64,000 nucleotides of DNA from Tilletiaria anomala UBC 951. Its lineage: Eukaryota > Basidiomycota > Exobasidiomycetes > Georgefischeriales > Tilletiariaceae. A program made the position numbers and the translations under genes. The stretch is from positions 62,001-126,000 of the forward strand of contig NW_013547010.1 in assembly GCF_000711695.1 (NCBI RefSeq), given 5' to 3'. Below are positions 10,622 through 22,252 of the stretch, one piece after another. Numbering within the stretch: position 1 is the stretch's first letter; each line of letters begins with the position of its first letter. Under the pieces are notes generated by a model. That model was given only the letters and a program-made list of their open reading frames with translations, made no database searches and had not been told where the DNA came from.

Positions 10622-13150
10622 TTAGCACGCCGCACGCACCGCAAAGTAATCCCTCCTCTCGCCCCTGGCGATCCCTCTGCAGAGTGTGAGGTCAAGTTCA
10701 GTCAGGAAGCGATTCTTGACCAGGATGGCGTCCACGCGTTCGGGACTTGCGTGCGACCCCGCGAGATCGAGACGGCGTAGCGCTGTGCAACCTTGCTCGA
10801 TGGCGTCCAGAACCTCGTCTTGAACGTCAGCGTGGATGATCAGCTCCTGCAGCGTGCAGCGCGCTTGCCTCACATCCCGTTTGCTCCCTGAACTCAACGC
10901 GTGCACCCCGTCCACCCCTTCACCCTCCTGCTCCTCCTGGCTGTCCACAGCGAATGGCACGTCTTCCACTCCAATTGTGATACCGCCCAGATCTAAGCGC
11001 CTACAGACGCGCCCAACGTCGCGCACGAAACGGTGCATCACTTCTTCTTCAAAGGCGTTTCCGCGAACGATCGCTCCAGAGCGCGAGCCGAGGCGCGCAT
11101 TCGCAGCGAGGCTGATGCGATCCATTAGGGGTCGGAATGCCGCTGCCCCTGCAGAGCTTTGCGTCATAATGCTCGCGCGTGCGCGTAGCACGGGCAGCAG
11201 AGCCGTGCGTACCGACTCGAGCGCTTCGGCAGATAGACCGTGTTCTTCGAGCCGCCGGGCTGAGTCTGGATGCGAGAGCGACATACGCATGTCGTCAAGA
11301 ACGAGCGTCTCCAAACGGCAGTCCGACACGCTCCAATCTGGCGAGGAGGCTGTTCCTGCAGAGTCGGAAGCCGGATGAAGACACAGCGCATGGATGAACT
11401 TGTGGAAGGATGACGGGTAGCACAGCAAACCAGAGAGCACCAGCTTGCGTACTCGTGTAGGGCTCCGCATGGAACTTATGTCCGAAGGTGCTACGGACGC
11501 CTGGCCTTCGTAGCCAGGAAGGCCGAGTGCGAGGGCAAGCAAAGCGAAATTGCCTCTGTGCGCGATCTGAGTGTTCGCAATGTTGATGTTCTCAATGCTT
11601 TCAGCGCAGAGCCAGAGAAGACTGCTGATAGCTACATCTCCGATGGCTGTTTTGCGAGCCTTCAGTGTGCGCAGCTTGGCAAGCGGCACGAATGGTGGAT
11701 CTGCTTTGGAGGCGTGCTCTTTGCACCTCTGTAGAAGCGCGATAACGGTCTCATCGTTCAGACGCTCGACACTGGAGACCTTGAGAACCTCAAGCTGCGC
11801 TCCGGCACCTTTGATGAGTTCCTCAAGGCCTTCGGGACCAATATCCGTGTGGTCAAGGTTGATGGACTTGAGCACGCGCCCACAGCCCGATGAGGACGAC
11901 ACGAGGGCTGCCATCGCTGATGCGCCGATGCCGACACAGCCACGCAGACTGACGGTCCTCAAATGCTGCCCGGATCGATAGGCCCGAAAGAAGCCTCCAA
12001 GTGTGCCAGTCGAAATACGAGTGAGGCCCTCTAGACGCAGACTACGGAGCGCTTGTTGCGCCGCAGCAGTGCTATGCCCAGAGCAAGATGCATTCCCGTC
12101 GAAAGAAGCGTCAAGCGAAGCGCTGCTGTTGATCGTTGCTGACCCAGGAGCAAGGATCAGGGACAGGAGGGTGGCAGGCCACCAGGGGTTGTTACTGAGC
12201 GCGTCAATGGAGCTGGTCAGTTTGACATCTTCCCTCCCCAGTACGAAATATGTGGCTAACACGTGCCGCGTGAGGCATCTGGGGTTATGCTGTAGGAGAG
12301 CTTCTTGAAGACGAGGAAAGAAGCTCGGCGGCAGATGAGAGCGAAGCAGGTACGCATTGCGCAAGTGCCAGAACTCCTTCGTGACAAGCAGATGCCATTC
12401 TCGTTGCAGTCGTTCGTGCTGTGTGATTCGCAGCCCGTCACCATCTTGCCGCCCATGGCGTCTGCTCTTTCCTCCAGTCCCTGAGCTACTTTCACTGACA
12501 GTCTCGCCAGCGTAATCTTGGTCCGCCCCTTCATCGTAATTGAAGAGTCCTGTCCGTGCTCTGTACTTTGGTGGTGGTTTTCTGACTGCCACCCGCGCCT
12601 TTTCCAATATGTTTCCCGCCCCGTTCGGCCCGTTTCTTTCCTTCTCTTTCTGTTCTTCTTCGCCTGCTATCGGTCTCTCGACGCCTAGAGGCAATACGTG
12701 CGAGTCAAATCGATGCGCTGCGGCACGAATGCACATGTCGGCGAGCGACAAAGGCTCTGCTCGGGGAGAGAATTGAGTTGTCGGCGCGAAGTGCCTCTCA
12801 TCGATAGTGTATGGCAAAACCCTAGAAGATATAGCAGATGTGCGCGGCTGAGGTCCGTACAGGGACTTGATAGCGTCTTCCTTGTCGGCGCTGCCAAGAA
12901 TGTCTTCTGCACGGATCGAGAGCTTCTCCTGCGGCAAACTGTTGTGGGTTACTTTCCGCCTTTTGTTTGACGATGATGCAGATCTGTGCATTCCATAATT
13001 CCCAGATGTTCCAGACTGCGTTCTCTTGAATCGACTTTGAAGGGAGGAGGACGATGGCAACGAGGTTGAAGAAGGGTTGGTGGTACCAGGTGCTTTTCGT
13101 ATCACCTTGGTCACGACCACAGCGGGAGGTGGCTGTTTTCCCTTCGTCAT
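10622..13150 (-). CDS. Leucine-rich-repeat (RNI-like) protein of unknown function
   Basis: A single-exon frame of 842 aa starting at ATG 13150. The first 230 residues are basic and Ser/Pro-rich (KRTQSGTSGNYGMHRSAS, SSSNKRRK), which suggests a nuclear, disordered tail. A helical block (FWHLRNAYLLRSHLPPSFF) follows. Repeats of LRR/RNI type then run to the end, for example LRSLRLEGLTRI, LRTVSLRGCVGIG, LKSINLDHTDIGPEGL, RRLDLAGSH and LTELDLTLCRGI. The repeats resemble those of AMN1 and F-box LRR proteins, but no F-box is visible. A scaffold or substrate-binding role is only a guess. It is divergent from THOC5. Confidence 0.85.
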   Translation of the reverse strand: MTKGKQPPPAVVVTKVIRKAPGTTNPSSTSLPSSSSLQSRFKRTQSGTSGNYGMHRSASSSNKRRKVTHNSLPQEKLSIRAEDILGSADKEDAIKSLYGPQPRTSAISSRVLPYTIDERHFAPTTQFSPRAEPLSLADMCIRAAAHRFDSHVLPLGVERPIAGEEEQKEKERNGPNGAGNILEKARVAVRKPPPKYRARTGLFNYDEGADQDYAGETVSESSSGTGGKSRRHGRQDGDGLRITQHERLQREWHLLVTKEFWHLRNAYLLRSHLPPSFFPRLQEALLQHNPRCLTRHVLATYFVLGREDVKLTSSIDALSNNPWWPATLLSLILAPGSATINSSASLDASFDGNASCSGHSTAAAQQALRSLRLEGLTRISTGTLGGFFRAYRSGQHLRTVSLRGCVGIGASAMAALVSSSSGCGRVLKSINLDHTDIGPEGLEELIKGAGAQLEVLKVSSVERLNDETVIALLQRCKEHASKADPPFVPLAKLRTLKARKTAIGDVAISSLLWLCAESIENINIANTQIAHRGNFALLALALGLPGYEGQASVAPSDISSMRSPTRVRKLVLSGLLCYPSSFHKFIHALCLHPASDSAGTASSPDWSVSDCRLETLVLDDMRMSLSHPDSARRLEEHGLSAEALESVRTALLPVLRARASIMTQSSAGAAAFRPLMDRISLAANARLGSRSGAIVRGNAFEEEVMHRFVRDVGRVCRRLDLGGITIGVEDVPFAVDSQEEQEGEGVDGVHALSSGSKRDVRQARCTLQELIIHADVQDEVLDAIEQGCTALRRLDLAGSHASPERVDAILVKNRFLTELDLTLCRGIARGERRDYFAVRAAC

Positions 13151-13722
13151 GATGGCAGCGCAGCACCCTCAGACGCAGTCCAAATGGTTCAACACTGGAT
13201 GTAGTATCAATATATCAATCTTAATCGTTTTGGATTCTCTAGCCCACAGGCAATGACATGGAATATGGTTTCTGGAGCACGGAGCTACCAAGAGTGTACT
13301 TCTTTCTGATGTCAGAAGTCTTCACGTCTCCAACGATGCTTTCCTCAGGCATCGGTAAACTAGGGTTGGGTTTTTGTTCAAGGCCCTTGTGCAGCTGATC
13401 GACGGTAGCGTGCGGCTGTGCGACTTCGCGCTGTATGTGAAGATGTACGCGGTACGCCATATTTGAAGTGTTCTCAATGTCTGCAGTGTGCGTACATGCA
13501 ACGGCCGACACAGCTGATGCTGTTCTTTGTGATGCTGATCTTTGTACATGCAACGCCGCTTTAAATCCTGGCACACCTAGGAGAGAGAAGGATGTCCAAG
13601 GGTAGGGCAGAATGACGGAAGACAACTTGGTGAGGTCGTGGCGTCCTTGCCTGCTGCCGGCCATTGCACAATTGGGTCTGACCCTATGACGCCTGCCCAT
13701 ACTCCAGCTCTCTGCAGAAGAG
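13151..13722. other. Shared upstream region between LRR gene and THOC5
   Basis: A divergent 572 bp interval. The open frame running through it on the minus strand into THOC5 is antisense to the real gene and has no family features. An upstream non-coding or short coding exon of THOC5 could lie here; I could not define one. Confidence 0.5.
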
Positions 13723-14692
13723 ATGCAGCTTTTCGGTGACATCTGGTCGCTATGTGAATCATGGCATGCGTTTGCGGCACAGCCTCGGCGGGAGCTCTCC
13801 GAGCTCGAGAGGCTTATCAAGGAGAAGGAAAAGATGATCGAGATGATCGAGCAGAAGATCTCGAACGATATCAGCAACCGACTCCATCGAAGCAAGCATC
13901 CCGACTTCATGAAGGCGGAGATATTCAAGCAGGAGCGCAACAAGCTGGTAGACCAGTTGAACATGAAGAAGAGGCCCGTGGGCGAGCGGCAAAAGCACAA
14001 CGTCGCCAAGCTGGTCACGATGATGGGCGAGATCCGCAGGCTGTATCGCGAAGCGTGCGAGGAGGCGGTAGCCGCAAGGGAGAACGTGCTGCGCGCCAGG
14101 CTGCCTGTCGAATCGACGCAGCTCGCCTTGCAGAACCAAACATATGAGCGGAACCACCTGGTTGCAGAGGTCGAGCGATGTAGAGCATTCAGGTAGGTCG
14201 TACTCTACCGAGGGGCTGACGCACCGGCCCGAAGGATTCTCAATGAAGCTGATGCCCGCGCCCTTTACCCGGATGCTGCACTCAGGTCAATATATCAAGA
14301 TGCTGAGCTGCACACTGTCGACGAGTTCTTTGCTCTCGCGCCGCCAGAGGAGACCGATCCGAGCGTGGTTTACGACGAGCACTCTACGATGATCGCGCGG
14401 CTAAAGTTCGAACTCTCCGAGCGCGAAAGGTGCGTCCACCAGCACCTGTTCCGCCGGTATCCCCGGAAAGAATACACGTTCCAGAATATTTGAGCTGACC
14501 TGCGAACGTTTTGTACGTGCACAAATCTACAGACTAGCCGTGGAGCAGAAAGCGCTGCTGGCCGAGAAGGCCGAAGCGTCGCGGATCGCCAAGCAGAAGA
14601 AAGCAGGCCTGATGCGCCTCGAGCCGGACCTTGCAAACATCATCAATGCAGCCAAGCCGATCGGCGAAGCGTTAGACAAATTTCTTGCTTGA
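13723..14692 (+). CDS. THOC5: THO complex subunit 5 homolog (short fungal form)
   Basis: Exons 13723-14192, 14235-14429 and 14533-14692 give 274 aa. The family-diagnostic stretch is present across the first intron: LALQNQTYERNHLVAEVE, then RCRAFR and ILNEADARALYPD. A long coiled coil (ELSERLAVEQKALLAEKAE) and a C-terminus resembling that of the THOC5/FMIP core follow. THOC5 works in the THO/TREX complex that couples transcription to mRNA export. The animal protein is over twice as long; only its N-terminal coiled-coil half is matched here. The first intron is just 42 bp. The start ATG is the first in frame, but an upstream exon is possible because the first 30 codons look weakly conserved. 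Confidence 0.82.
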
Positions 14693-15185
14693 GAGGGATG
14701 CAAGCTCCTCGGTCGCCTCATTCCGTGCAGCCGAAGCGCTGTGTCGGCATTTCATCTGTACTTGTATCCATGGCATTGTAAAATATCGACTCATTGCACA
14801 AGATTCCAGGACGGCGGCGCAGGTTTGGGGTAACAGCTTCTTGGCCTTGACATCCGTACACAGTATGCATTGGAAAAATCAGTAAATGAATAAGAAGATA
14901 AGATGCAAAAGATTCCATTCCATAACGTATCCATGATCCCTGCGTGCTGCCATGCTAATAAAAGAGTTCATCCATCCAGACATCCATTCCAATCATCTCT
15001 CCGTCGATGCGTCGGTGTGCTTGAGCCAGTGTATGCCGCACATTCCGCATTCAATGCACCAAGTCGTCGTGATATAATGAGAATGCCAAGGAGAAATCCA
15101 AGCGAAAGATCGAAAAAGTGCATCGCGATCGCCTCACCCGGCCCGCGCACGCTGATCGACAATCTAGCGTTCTCTGCATTCAGAT
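14693..15185. other. Convergent 3' region between THOC5 and MP88-like gene
   Basis: 493 bp that should hold both transcript ends. A plus-strand ATAATAAA-type polyadenylation signal context is not obvious. Nothing else was seen. Confidence 0.45.
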
Positions 15186-16729
15186 TCAGAAGGGCAAGAC
15201 AGCCGCGGCGCCGAGGGCGGCAGCCGCGAGTACGGCAGCGGCGAACGCCGTCGCGCCACTGCTGACGGTGCTCCTGTCCGCGGCGTTAGGGGAGCTGCTT
15301 GCGCGCGTTGAGCTCGCCGCGGGTGCGACGATCACCGTGTTGGTGCTCAGGCTGGGTGGGGTGAATGCCGCGAGACTTATCGAGGACGCCGTGACGGTCG
15401 AGGTGCTGACAAAGACCGAGGTGCTGGTCGATAAGGTGGAGGACGAGCTACTGGACGAACTGCTGGACGAGTTGTTACCGTTGTGGTTGTCCGCCATACC
15501 ACCCGAGGGAGGGTTCGACGTCAAGCCGTTCGATGGAGACGGCTGTGCCTGGCAGTTGGATGTTGCGGGTGGCGGGTGCGCTGCAGGCGTGGAAGGCTGG
15601 CCTTGGTACTGTATGCGAGAATAAAGGGGTATGTCAGTCGGCCAACCCCTCCGTTTCAAGCGCAGAGGGAAAAAAGAGGTACATACGAAGGTCGACTTGA
15701 AGTTGTTGTAGATACCAGGTGGGTCGCCTGCATCACCTTGGCAGTCGTCGAAGCCTTGCTCGTTGTATGCTAAGGCGAGAAAAGAAAGCATGAGGTGCGC
15801 AATATACATGAGCGCCGGTGCTAGCACAAGCGGTCATGGAGTGCATCATTTTGAGACTTACCGTTGGTCGGCATCACCCAGTTGCAGCCCATGACATCGT
15901 AGATGTGCCTGCGGGTAAAAAATGTGCAAGTGGCGTAAGCACGCAATTCCGCAGGCGCAAGAGCGTCAGTCGACTTACTGGCACAGCTGTGCCTGGTACT
16001 CTCCAGAGCCAGCGAGGCAGGCGCGGAAACAGAACTGATTGGACGAGATGAACTGCATCCACTCCATGCTCTGCCGGTACCCGCCGCCCATGGCGTTCGA
16101 ATAGACAAGGCCGCCGATCGGGTTCCCGTTACCGTCAGCGCCGTGCGGGTCCAGCTCGCCGCCCGCGTCGCCAGCCGCGACTCCGATGCGCGTCAGGTCC
16201 CCGGTGCCGACAACCTGGACGAAATATGGCGTTTTCACAAAGTGCGAAGAGGTGATCGTGCCGTCCGGAATCAGGCGCGTACCGTACCCAGACTTGGTGC
16301 AGTAAGAGATCTCGTACCGTTCCGACTCGCCGATCGTGGCGGTGGAAGGTGGCGTGAAGAGGCAGAAGTCGTCTGCAAGATCATATAACAAATGGTCAGC
16401 ACATTTGAATCGAGCTCGTTCATTTGACCACAGGAAGAACAATGCCCATCGTCTCAGCCCGGCCTGGCGCGACCGAGCCCAGGCGAGAGCACATGTCGCT
16501 CGCTCTATGTCTCACCAGCAGAGTTGATGTAAGCAGTCTGACAGTTCGAGTTGGCGCTGGATGCGCCGAACTTCTGCGTGCACTGGTTGGTACCGGTCTG
16601 ACCAGGCTGCCACGTGTCCGGTGGATTGTTGACGCTGAAGCTGGGCTGCTGCTGCGCGGCGGCGAGCGTAGCGCTCGTCGCTGCCAGCGCGGCCAGCGAG
16701 GTGGCGATGGCGGAGTACTTGGTGTTCAT
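15186..16729 (-). CDS. MP88-like GPI-anchored mannoprotein (macrophage-activating glycoprotein family)
   Basis: Exons 16516-16729, 15979-16372, 15862-15908, 15687-15769 and 15186-15608 give 386 aa. The parts in order are a signal peptide (MNTKYSAIATSLAALAA), a conserved Cys-containing ectodomain (DFCLFTPPSTATIG, GTRLIPDGTITSSHFVKTP, GGELDPHGADGNGNPIG, IYDVMGCNWVMP), a Ser/Thr-rich stalk with a polyserine run, and a hydrophobic tail (AAAVLAAAALGAAAVLPF) typical of a GPI-anchor signal. The family includes Cryptococcus MP88, a T-cell-stimulating cell-surface mannoprotein, and many basidiomycete wall proteins of unknown biochemical role. The protein is expected in the cell wall or plasma membrane, heavily O-mannosylated on the stalk. 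Confidence 0.93.
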
Positions 16730-18213
16730 CTTTCAGGATGGTGCGTTGACTTCCTTGTCGGCGCGAGGGTGGGCGATCCACGATGATGCTGGTTGGTGAG
16801 ATAGGGGGGCAGAGGGAAAGAGAATATTACTAGGCGCGTCTGGATGGAATAGCTGTGGTCCAAGTGTGGGGAGATGAAAATGCGCTCGGCGCGTAAATGC
16901 TATGTATGTAGTTAGTATAGCAGCCGGGAAACTGGTACGCGTCGCCGCGGCGATGACCTGCCTTATAAGGTAGGATGAGCCGAGGTTGGGTGTAAGGAGG
17001 CGTGCGCAAGTTGAAGCGGTGTGGTCGACTGGACGTTGAGCTGCCAGTCTCCCTTTATAGACGAGGATGGATCCTTCACCATCGTGATCGTCATGCGACC
17101 GCGACCGCCCAGTCTACGATTCCCCTTTTTTGTCTAACTTCTGTTTCTTCACGGGTGTGTTGGGTGTGTTTCCAACACCGTTCTGGGTCCTGGCTTCGGT
17201 GTTCCTGCTTCTCTGTCTCTTCGGTGCCTTTCCTTGGAAGTGCGGTGTGGGAGGACATCCACAGCACACTGCTTCAGTCGCTGCCTCCCCGCTACTCCGC
17301 CATCGAAGGGGGTTGGTAGCTAGCGGGAAAAGAGGCTTGTGAGAACGTTCTGTGTGCACAGAGCTTGAGACAATCAAGCGAGGGGACTGCCGTGAGTCAG
17401 GCTTGGAGAGATCAAGTCTCATACAATACGAAGGTGTCCCATGGTAACCCAAACGGGGCTCGGGATCCCGTGGATCGTGACGCCGTCGCCACGCTGGCTA
17501 GCCTTGCTCTCGTTCTCACCGCGTCGCCGCTCTGCTGACGCGGTGGCCCGCCGCGCACCCAGTCACACTGTCATTACTAGCCGCACGCCCAAGGTGGATA
17601 TCTAAAAGGTACGGTGCAACCGCCCCCGCTTAACACTCAATACCCAATACTAACCACAACCCAGCCCGCTGCTTGTGAAAAAGCCCGACAGCCGGCACGC
17701 TATTGCGCTCGTCTCTGTTCGCTGCTGCACTCGTGGCTGGTGTGTAGCTGCCCTCAAGCCACTGAGGGCTTGTAAGACAGCCTGTCGGCGTCGGGCCCCG
17801 AAGGCTTCTGCGTATGGGAGCGGTGTTTCGTGACGAGGCCTGCTCAAATGTATCAAGCTGTGAGAGCATCAAAGCAGGAAACAGTCCGACTCGTCTTGAA
17901 TTGCAAGTCAGACTTTTGCTGTCTGGAGTAGAAAAGAATACACGAGGCTACACACAATTCACAATGCTCATGTCGTTTTCAAAAGACAGGTGGAACTAGT
18001 GCAATGTTCAATAACAAGTTTGTAATGACAGAACAGTACATGCGGGGTGCGTGTGATGTGATATACGTTTACATAGTGTGCGCGTCTACGATTAGGCCGT
18101 GATGGGGATGCTCAAAATGCCTGGGGGACAGTGGGCATGCCCTCAAAAATCCACGGACTGTGCAAGTTTTGCTACATAGGGGCGAGGGAGGTGGGGCGAG
18201 CAGCGGGTATCAG
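16730..18213. other. Intergenic: MP88-like promoter and PRI1 3' flank
   Basis: The left part is the MP88-like upstream region, with a TATAAAG-type element on the minus strand near 17050 and one ACGCGT at 16937-16942. The remainder shows no credible coding frame. Confidence 0.5.
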
Positions 18214-19861
18214 TCAGTCTGTGGTCTCGTTATCCAATGTACACTCGGGGTACATCTGCTCACCCCTCCTTAGTGCGTCCGTCTCTTTGACGATCGCCGC
18301 ATTGTGCTTGTCGAACAGCTCGACAAACGGCCGCAGGCTGGTATGGTCCCACGCGTGAACGTTAGGGTCGACGATCCCTCCGTCCTGTTTGTGATGCTTG
18401 CCGTCGCGCTTCAGCTGGCGGATGTACGCGTCCTGCTCACGCAGCAGCTGCGCCACCGTTGGGCAGTCCTTCTCAGGGTCGAACACATGCACCGATGACA
18501 CGTCCAGCGGCACGCACACGCGCCCCGTCGCCGGGTGAACGACAAACGGACTCTTGAGAAGGTGGTTGAGGTGCTTAGACACTTCCGCATCGATACGCGG
18601 GTACGTATATTGCAGGATGATGTCCTCGCAATACGGCTTCCACACCTCTTCCTTCTTCTTTGCATGTGCCATCACGTCCTGCCACTTCTCCAAGCTGCTC
18701 TTGCTGCCCTTTGGCCCGGCAGACTCCCACTTGGTCCTTAACTTCTGGATTGCTTCCGTCTCCTTGGGCGGCAGCAGCGCGAGCAGGCGCTCCCAGCCTT
18801 GCTTGTCGCGGAAGCAGTCCTGGTCGCGCAGTACCACCTCAGCGAATGCAATCGACAGAGGCCCAGGCGCGCCATCCTGCCCGAGCGCACGCCGCAGCGA
18901 AGGATGTAGAGAACGCCCCGGCATTCCCGCACCCGTGTCCACTTTCTTGTTCTGGTTGGCGCTGCCGCGCACGACTTCAAGCCAGCCAACGATGGCCTTG
19001 CGCGCGTCATCCGCGAGGCTGCACGCGCTCCGGTCCGACACCCAGCAATGGATACCACGCCGACCGGAGTAGACCCAGAGCAGATGCTTGAAGCCAAAGT
19101 CGTTGCGTAGCGCGTCTTCCAGCACTTGCACCGCCACAGCGATGAATGCCCAGCAGCGCTTGCAGATCCCTTTGCCTGTGCAGCACGTGCGTATCTCGTC
19201 GTAGTCTGTCATGTCGATATCAAAGACTAACTCGCGGAACTGGGGCCTGAATGAATTCTTACTTGCGTTCTTTTTGTCCTTTGGCTGTCCGCGTCCAAAG
19301 GGAAAACGTCAGTGACATTTGGCCTGTAGAGATGCAAACCTTGTTCCAGACACACCTACCTTTCCGCTGTATACTGGCCCGATCTCGAACCTTGCTGGAT
19401 TGAGACGCACCACCTCTTTCTGTAGCTCCTGCCAAGTCCCAAATGAGTTGTATCGCAGGTAGGCGTCGTTTTGCAATGTGAATGCGAATTCGCGGTGGTC
19501 GAATAGCTTTCCTGGCCGTTGCACAAGGTCATGATTCAGCCAAGTGAAGAGACTCTTCCATGGCAGCAGGAAACGATAGAAGGCAAGCATCGCCATTGTG
19601 TCTGTCGATTCTCGCTGGTCCATTCTGGTGCAGGAGGAGGCGGAAGCAGCCCCGCGGCGTCAGTAAAGCGCATGATGGTGCAGCTCGCCTTCGATCCCGA
19701 ATAAAAAGAGGAGCCACGCAGCTCGACACTCACGCTCTCTCATCAAAAGCCGCCATGACCGCATCCATCTGCTCGTCATCGCCTTCCCACTCCATGTTGA
19801 TCGGGTCCGGTCGTGCCGGCCCATACGGCGGTGCAACGGCTGCGACTGCGGCGGCTGCCAT
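18214..19861 (-). CDS. PRI1: DNA primase catalytic (small) subunit
   Basis: Exons 19734-19861, 19360-19624 and 18214-19284 give 487 aa. After a short Ala-rich lead, the conserved body begins at LAFYRFLLPWKSLFTWLN. Hallmarks are REFAFTLQNDAYLRYNSF, RFEIGPVYSGK, the catalytic acidic motif LVFDIDMTDYDEIRTCC, the zinc-binding cysteines around CTGKGICKRCW, and the nucleotide-binding SGRRGIHCWVSD. The enzyme makes the RNA primer in the polymerase alpha-primase complex at nuclear replication origins and lagging strands. The start was chosen at ATG 19861; the exon-1 frame stays open upstream to a non-ATG codon. The next gene upstream on the same strand is RPA3, also a replication factor. Two ACGCGT boxes lie before the start. 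Confidence 0.95.
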
Positions 19862-20056
19862 GATGCCTTTAGCCAACCTACTTTCCCGTCGATGCAGAAA
19901 GTGATCCAGAACCAGGACTGTGGCCAATATACCAAGCTCTCATTGGCTTGCAACAGAGCATACCAAGTGTGTAACCTGTAAATTGGATGTCCCTATCGAT
20001 GAGATCGATGTAACTTTTGTCTCGCGCGGGGTGTCGTGAGGAGTCTCAATGAGAAG

Positions 20057-20122
20057 ACGCGTCGCGTCATAATCTATGGCGGAGGGCCTGTGTGGCGGGC
20101 GAGGCGAAGACACGCGACGCGT
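20057..20122. promoter_or_regulatory. Paired MluI cell-cycle boxes (ACGCGT) upstream of PRI1
   Basis: ACGCGT occurs at 20057-20062 and 20117-20122, 196 and 256 bp before the PRI1 ATG. The first sits in ACGCGTCGCGTC, a 12-mer also present before SMC1. ACGCGT is the established binding core of MBF/DSC1, which drives G1/S genes in yeasts. Function here is inferred. Confidence 0.6.
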
Positions 20123-20350
20123 GTCGCCCACGGGAATAACTGAGTCTCCAACACCGATTCAATTGATCCTGCATGTCGACCAGAGAGGGCAGGCGGGGAC
20201 AAAGGGCAGCGTACAGAAAGGAGAGACGAAATGATGCAGATGGGCCAGGCGCAGTGACTATGGTACATGACGTATAGGACAAGGAGCCTGTGTGGCCCCC
20301 CCTTGGCCAGTGTACGGGTAGCGCGCGACCGACAGAACATCGATGAGTGA

Positions 20351-20981
20351 TTACGATGCTCGTCCAAACACGTCTGGAAGTTTCTCTTCGAACGCCACAA
20401 GGCGATCCACCAGCTTCATGTCTGCAATAAAGGATGATAAACATCATATTTTCATTGAATGGTCAGAGAAATGCATTTATGCGAAGCCGTGAAGCAAGAG
20501 CAGAGAACGACTCACCTAGTTCTGGCCCGGTCATCTCGATCGTGCTGAACTCCTGTAGCACGTCACCAGACTTGCTCACTTTTCCAATGATCTCCACATA
20601 TTGCAGGTTAGGCCAGTCATGCTCTCCCAGCTTGAGATCCAAAAGGAATCCACATGGTCAGTATTGTGCGCGATAGGAGACTCAGGCGAGGTCGTCACGT
20701 CAAACCGACAGTCGATAGTTGCCAGCGCTCTCACATTAGCTATGCTGACTTCGATCAGTCCTTCATCCGAACTCTTTAGCATGACGACATTTCCTTCTAC
20801 CTGTTGAATCCGAAAAAAAAATCAGCCGACTCAAGCGCTGACAAACATGCGGGAGCGCAGAGAGGCCCCTTGTAAACGACACAAGACTTACACGTTCAAC
20901 CTTGCCAATCACCCGGACTGTCCTGCCGGCAAATGAGCCCAGTCGGGCTGAGTTGATGTGCGGTGTCGCCCCTGTATCCAT
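20351..20981 (-). CDS. RPA3: Replication protein A small subunit (RPA14)
   Basis: Exons 20892-20981, 20735-20800, 20516-20630 and 20351-20421 give 113 aa, the normal size for this family. One OB fold is seen: TPHINSARLGSFAGRTVRV and IGKVERV in strand 1-2, VEGNVVMLKSSDEGLIEVS, then GEHDWPNLQYVEIIGKVSK and the C-terminal helix MKLVDRLVAFEEKLPDVF that mediates trimer assembly. The start is ATG 20981 (MDTGAT); the frame three codons upstream has only TTG. RPA binds single-stranded DNA in replication and repair. The acceptor before exon 3 ends in AAG rather than the more usual CAG or TAG. It lies 489 bp upstream of PRI1 on the same strand and head-to-head with cytidine deaminase. Confidence 0.9.
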
Positions 20982-21330
20982 CTTTGGCAATGCCTCTGTA
21001 TATCCCCCAGCTTTGGCTCAGCTAATTTCGAAGACAACTGCAAATACTAATTGACTCCACTTTCAGATGAGAGTCAGATGAATACATTGATGCCTTAGTG
21101 AAGGGATCAGTGAGCAAACGAACATGTGGCCGCGCGGCGGTGGGGACTGGGGAGCTGCCAAGTGGATGAGCATACACTTGTAGAACATCACCGAGCTATA
21201 AGACCCATGCATCTACAACGCCATGTTTCTGGGTATTCAACAATTTGTGTCTGACGACACCTCGCCATCATTCAAACGTCACTCCTGATCACGAGAAACG
21301 CATTGCCCGGCGGGTAAACAAGCAAGCACT
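20982..21330. promoter_or_regulatory. Bidirectional intergenic promoter, RPA3 / cytidine deaminase
   Basis: 349 bp between two divergent start codons. No ACGCGT is present, in contrast to the PRI1 upstream region. Confidence 0.55.
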
Positions 21331-22098
21331 ATGGCCCTTACAAAAGAGCAGCGAGACACCTTGCTGCTCGCTGCCCAAAAGGCACGGGACACGAGCTACT
21401 CGCCTTACAGGTACGTTCCCTCTCGCGCTCCTCATCATGCTTTTTCGTCGCTGATGGAGGATTCTTTCTCACTCCTCCTCATCAGCAAATTCCGAGTGGG
21501 GGCAGCTCTTCTCTTGCAGTCGGGGAAAATCATTCCGGGTGCCAATGTCGAGAACGCTTCCTACGGTGGGTGGTTGAACAAAGGGGGCTATCAACCGCTC
21601 ATCGATGATCGCACCCATGGCTGACAATGCGTCTACTTTCCCTCTCCTATTTTCCTTTCGCGACCCCGCGTTTCCACACGAAACTCAGGAGCTGCAATTT
21701 GTGCAGAGAGAACAGCCATGGTCACCTATGTGACCTCTACGCTCTATCAGGCGACGCCGCGGGACAAGATCGTCGCCATCGCCGTCTCCTCCGACCTCGA
21801 TAGTCCATGCAGCCCCTGCGGCATTTGCAGGCAGTTCATCCGCGAATTTACAAGCCTGGATACGCCAATCCTGATGGTGAATACCAGCTGGAAGCCTTCA
21901 TCTACAAGCGGCAATAACACTGGCACTGAGGGCGGCGGCCCCATCGAGACAGCGGAACACCTTGAAGATCCATATGAAGGCAACGTGCAGCCCGCAACGG
22001 TTGGGAGCGAGAAGGGCGTGACCGTCATGACGATAGAGCAGCTACTGCCTCTCTCCTTCGGGCCTGATGCCTTGGGGAAAGATCGTAGCCATGCATGA
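21331..22098 (+). CDS. CDD1: Cytidine deaminase
   Basis: Exons 21331-21410, 21486-21565 and 21689-22098 give 189 aa. The enzyme hydrolyses cytidine and deoxycytidine to uridine forms in pyrimidine salvage. Visible are SPYSKFRVGAALL, the substrate-binding NVENASYG, the zinc and catalytic motif CAERTA (Cys plus catalytic Glu) and the second zinc pair PCSPCGICRQF. The protein is longer than the usual 130-150 aa because of a Ser/Gly/Glu-rich insertion (about 45 residues, SSTSGNNTGTEGGG onward) before the C-terminal TIEQLLPLSFGP. That insertion lies away from the zinc site. Divergent from RPA3 and convergent with the WW-domain gene. Confidence 0.95.
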
Positions 22099-22252
22099 AG
22101 CACGTGAAGGATCCAACGTTGCACAGCGACCGTTGGGCCCAAGCAGACGCCGCCGCAGAATCTGAACCATCTGTAGCATACAACAGCGAGATCGTAGGGA
22201 TACAGTAAATGAGCTACTCCGCACATGCGATAGATGGCACGCTTCGTTGCAA

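Noticed and set aside
13239-14018. 259-codon frame on the minus strand
   Set aside because: It overlaps THOC5 in antisense and begins in the THOC5 coiled-coil exon; no family features.
16937-16942. ACGCGT about 210 bp upstream of the MP88-like gene
   Set aside because: It is a single box, and other isolated copies occur across the window, so it was not called as regulatory.
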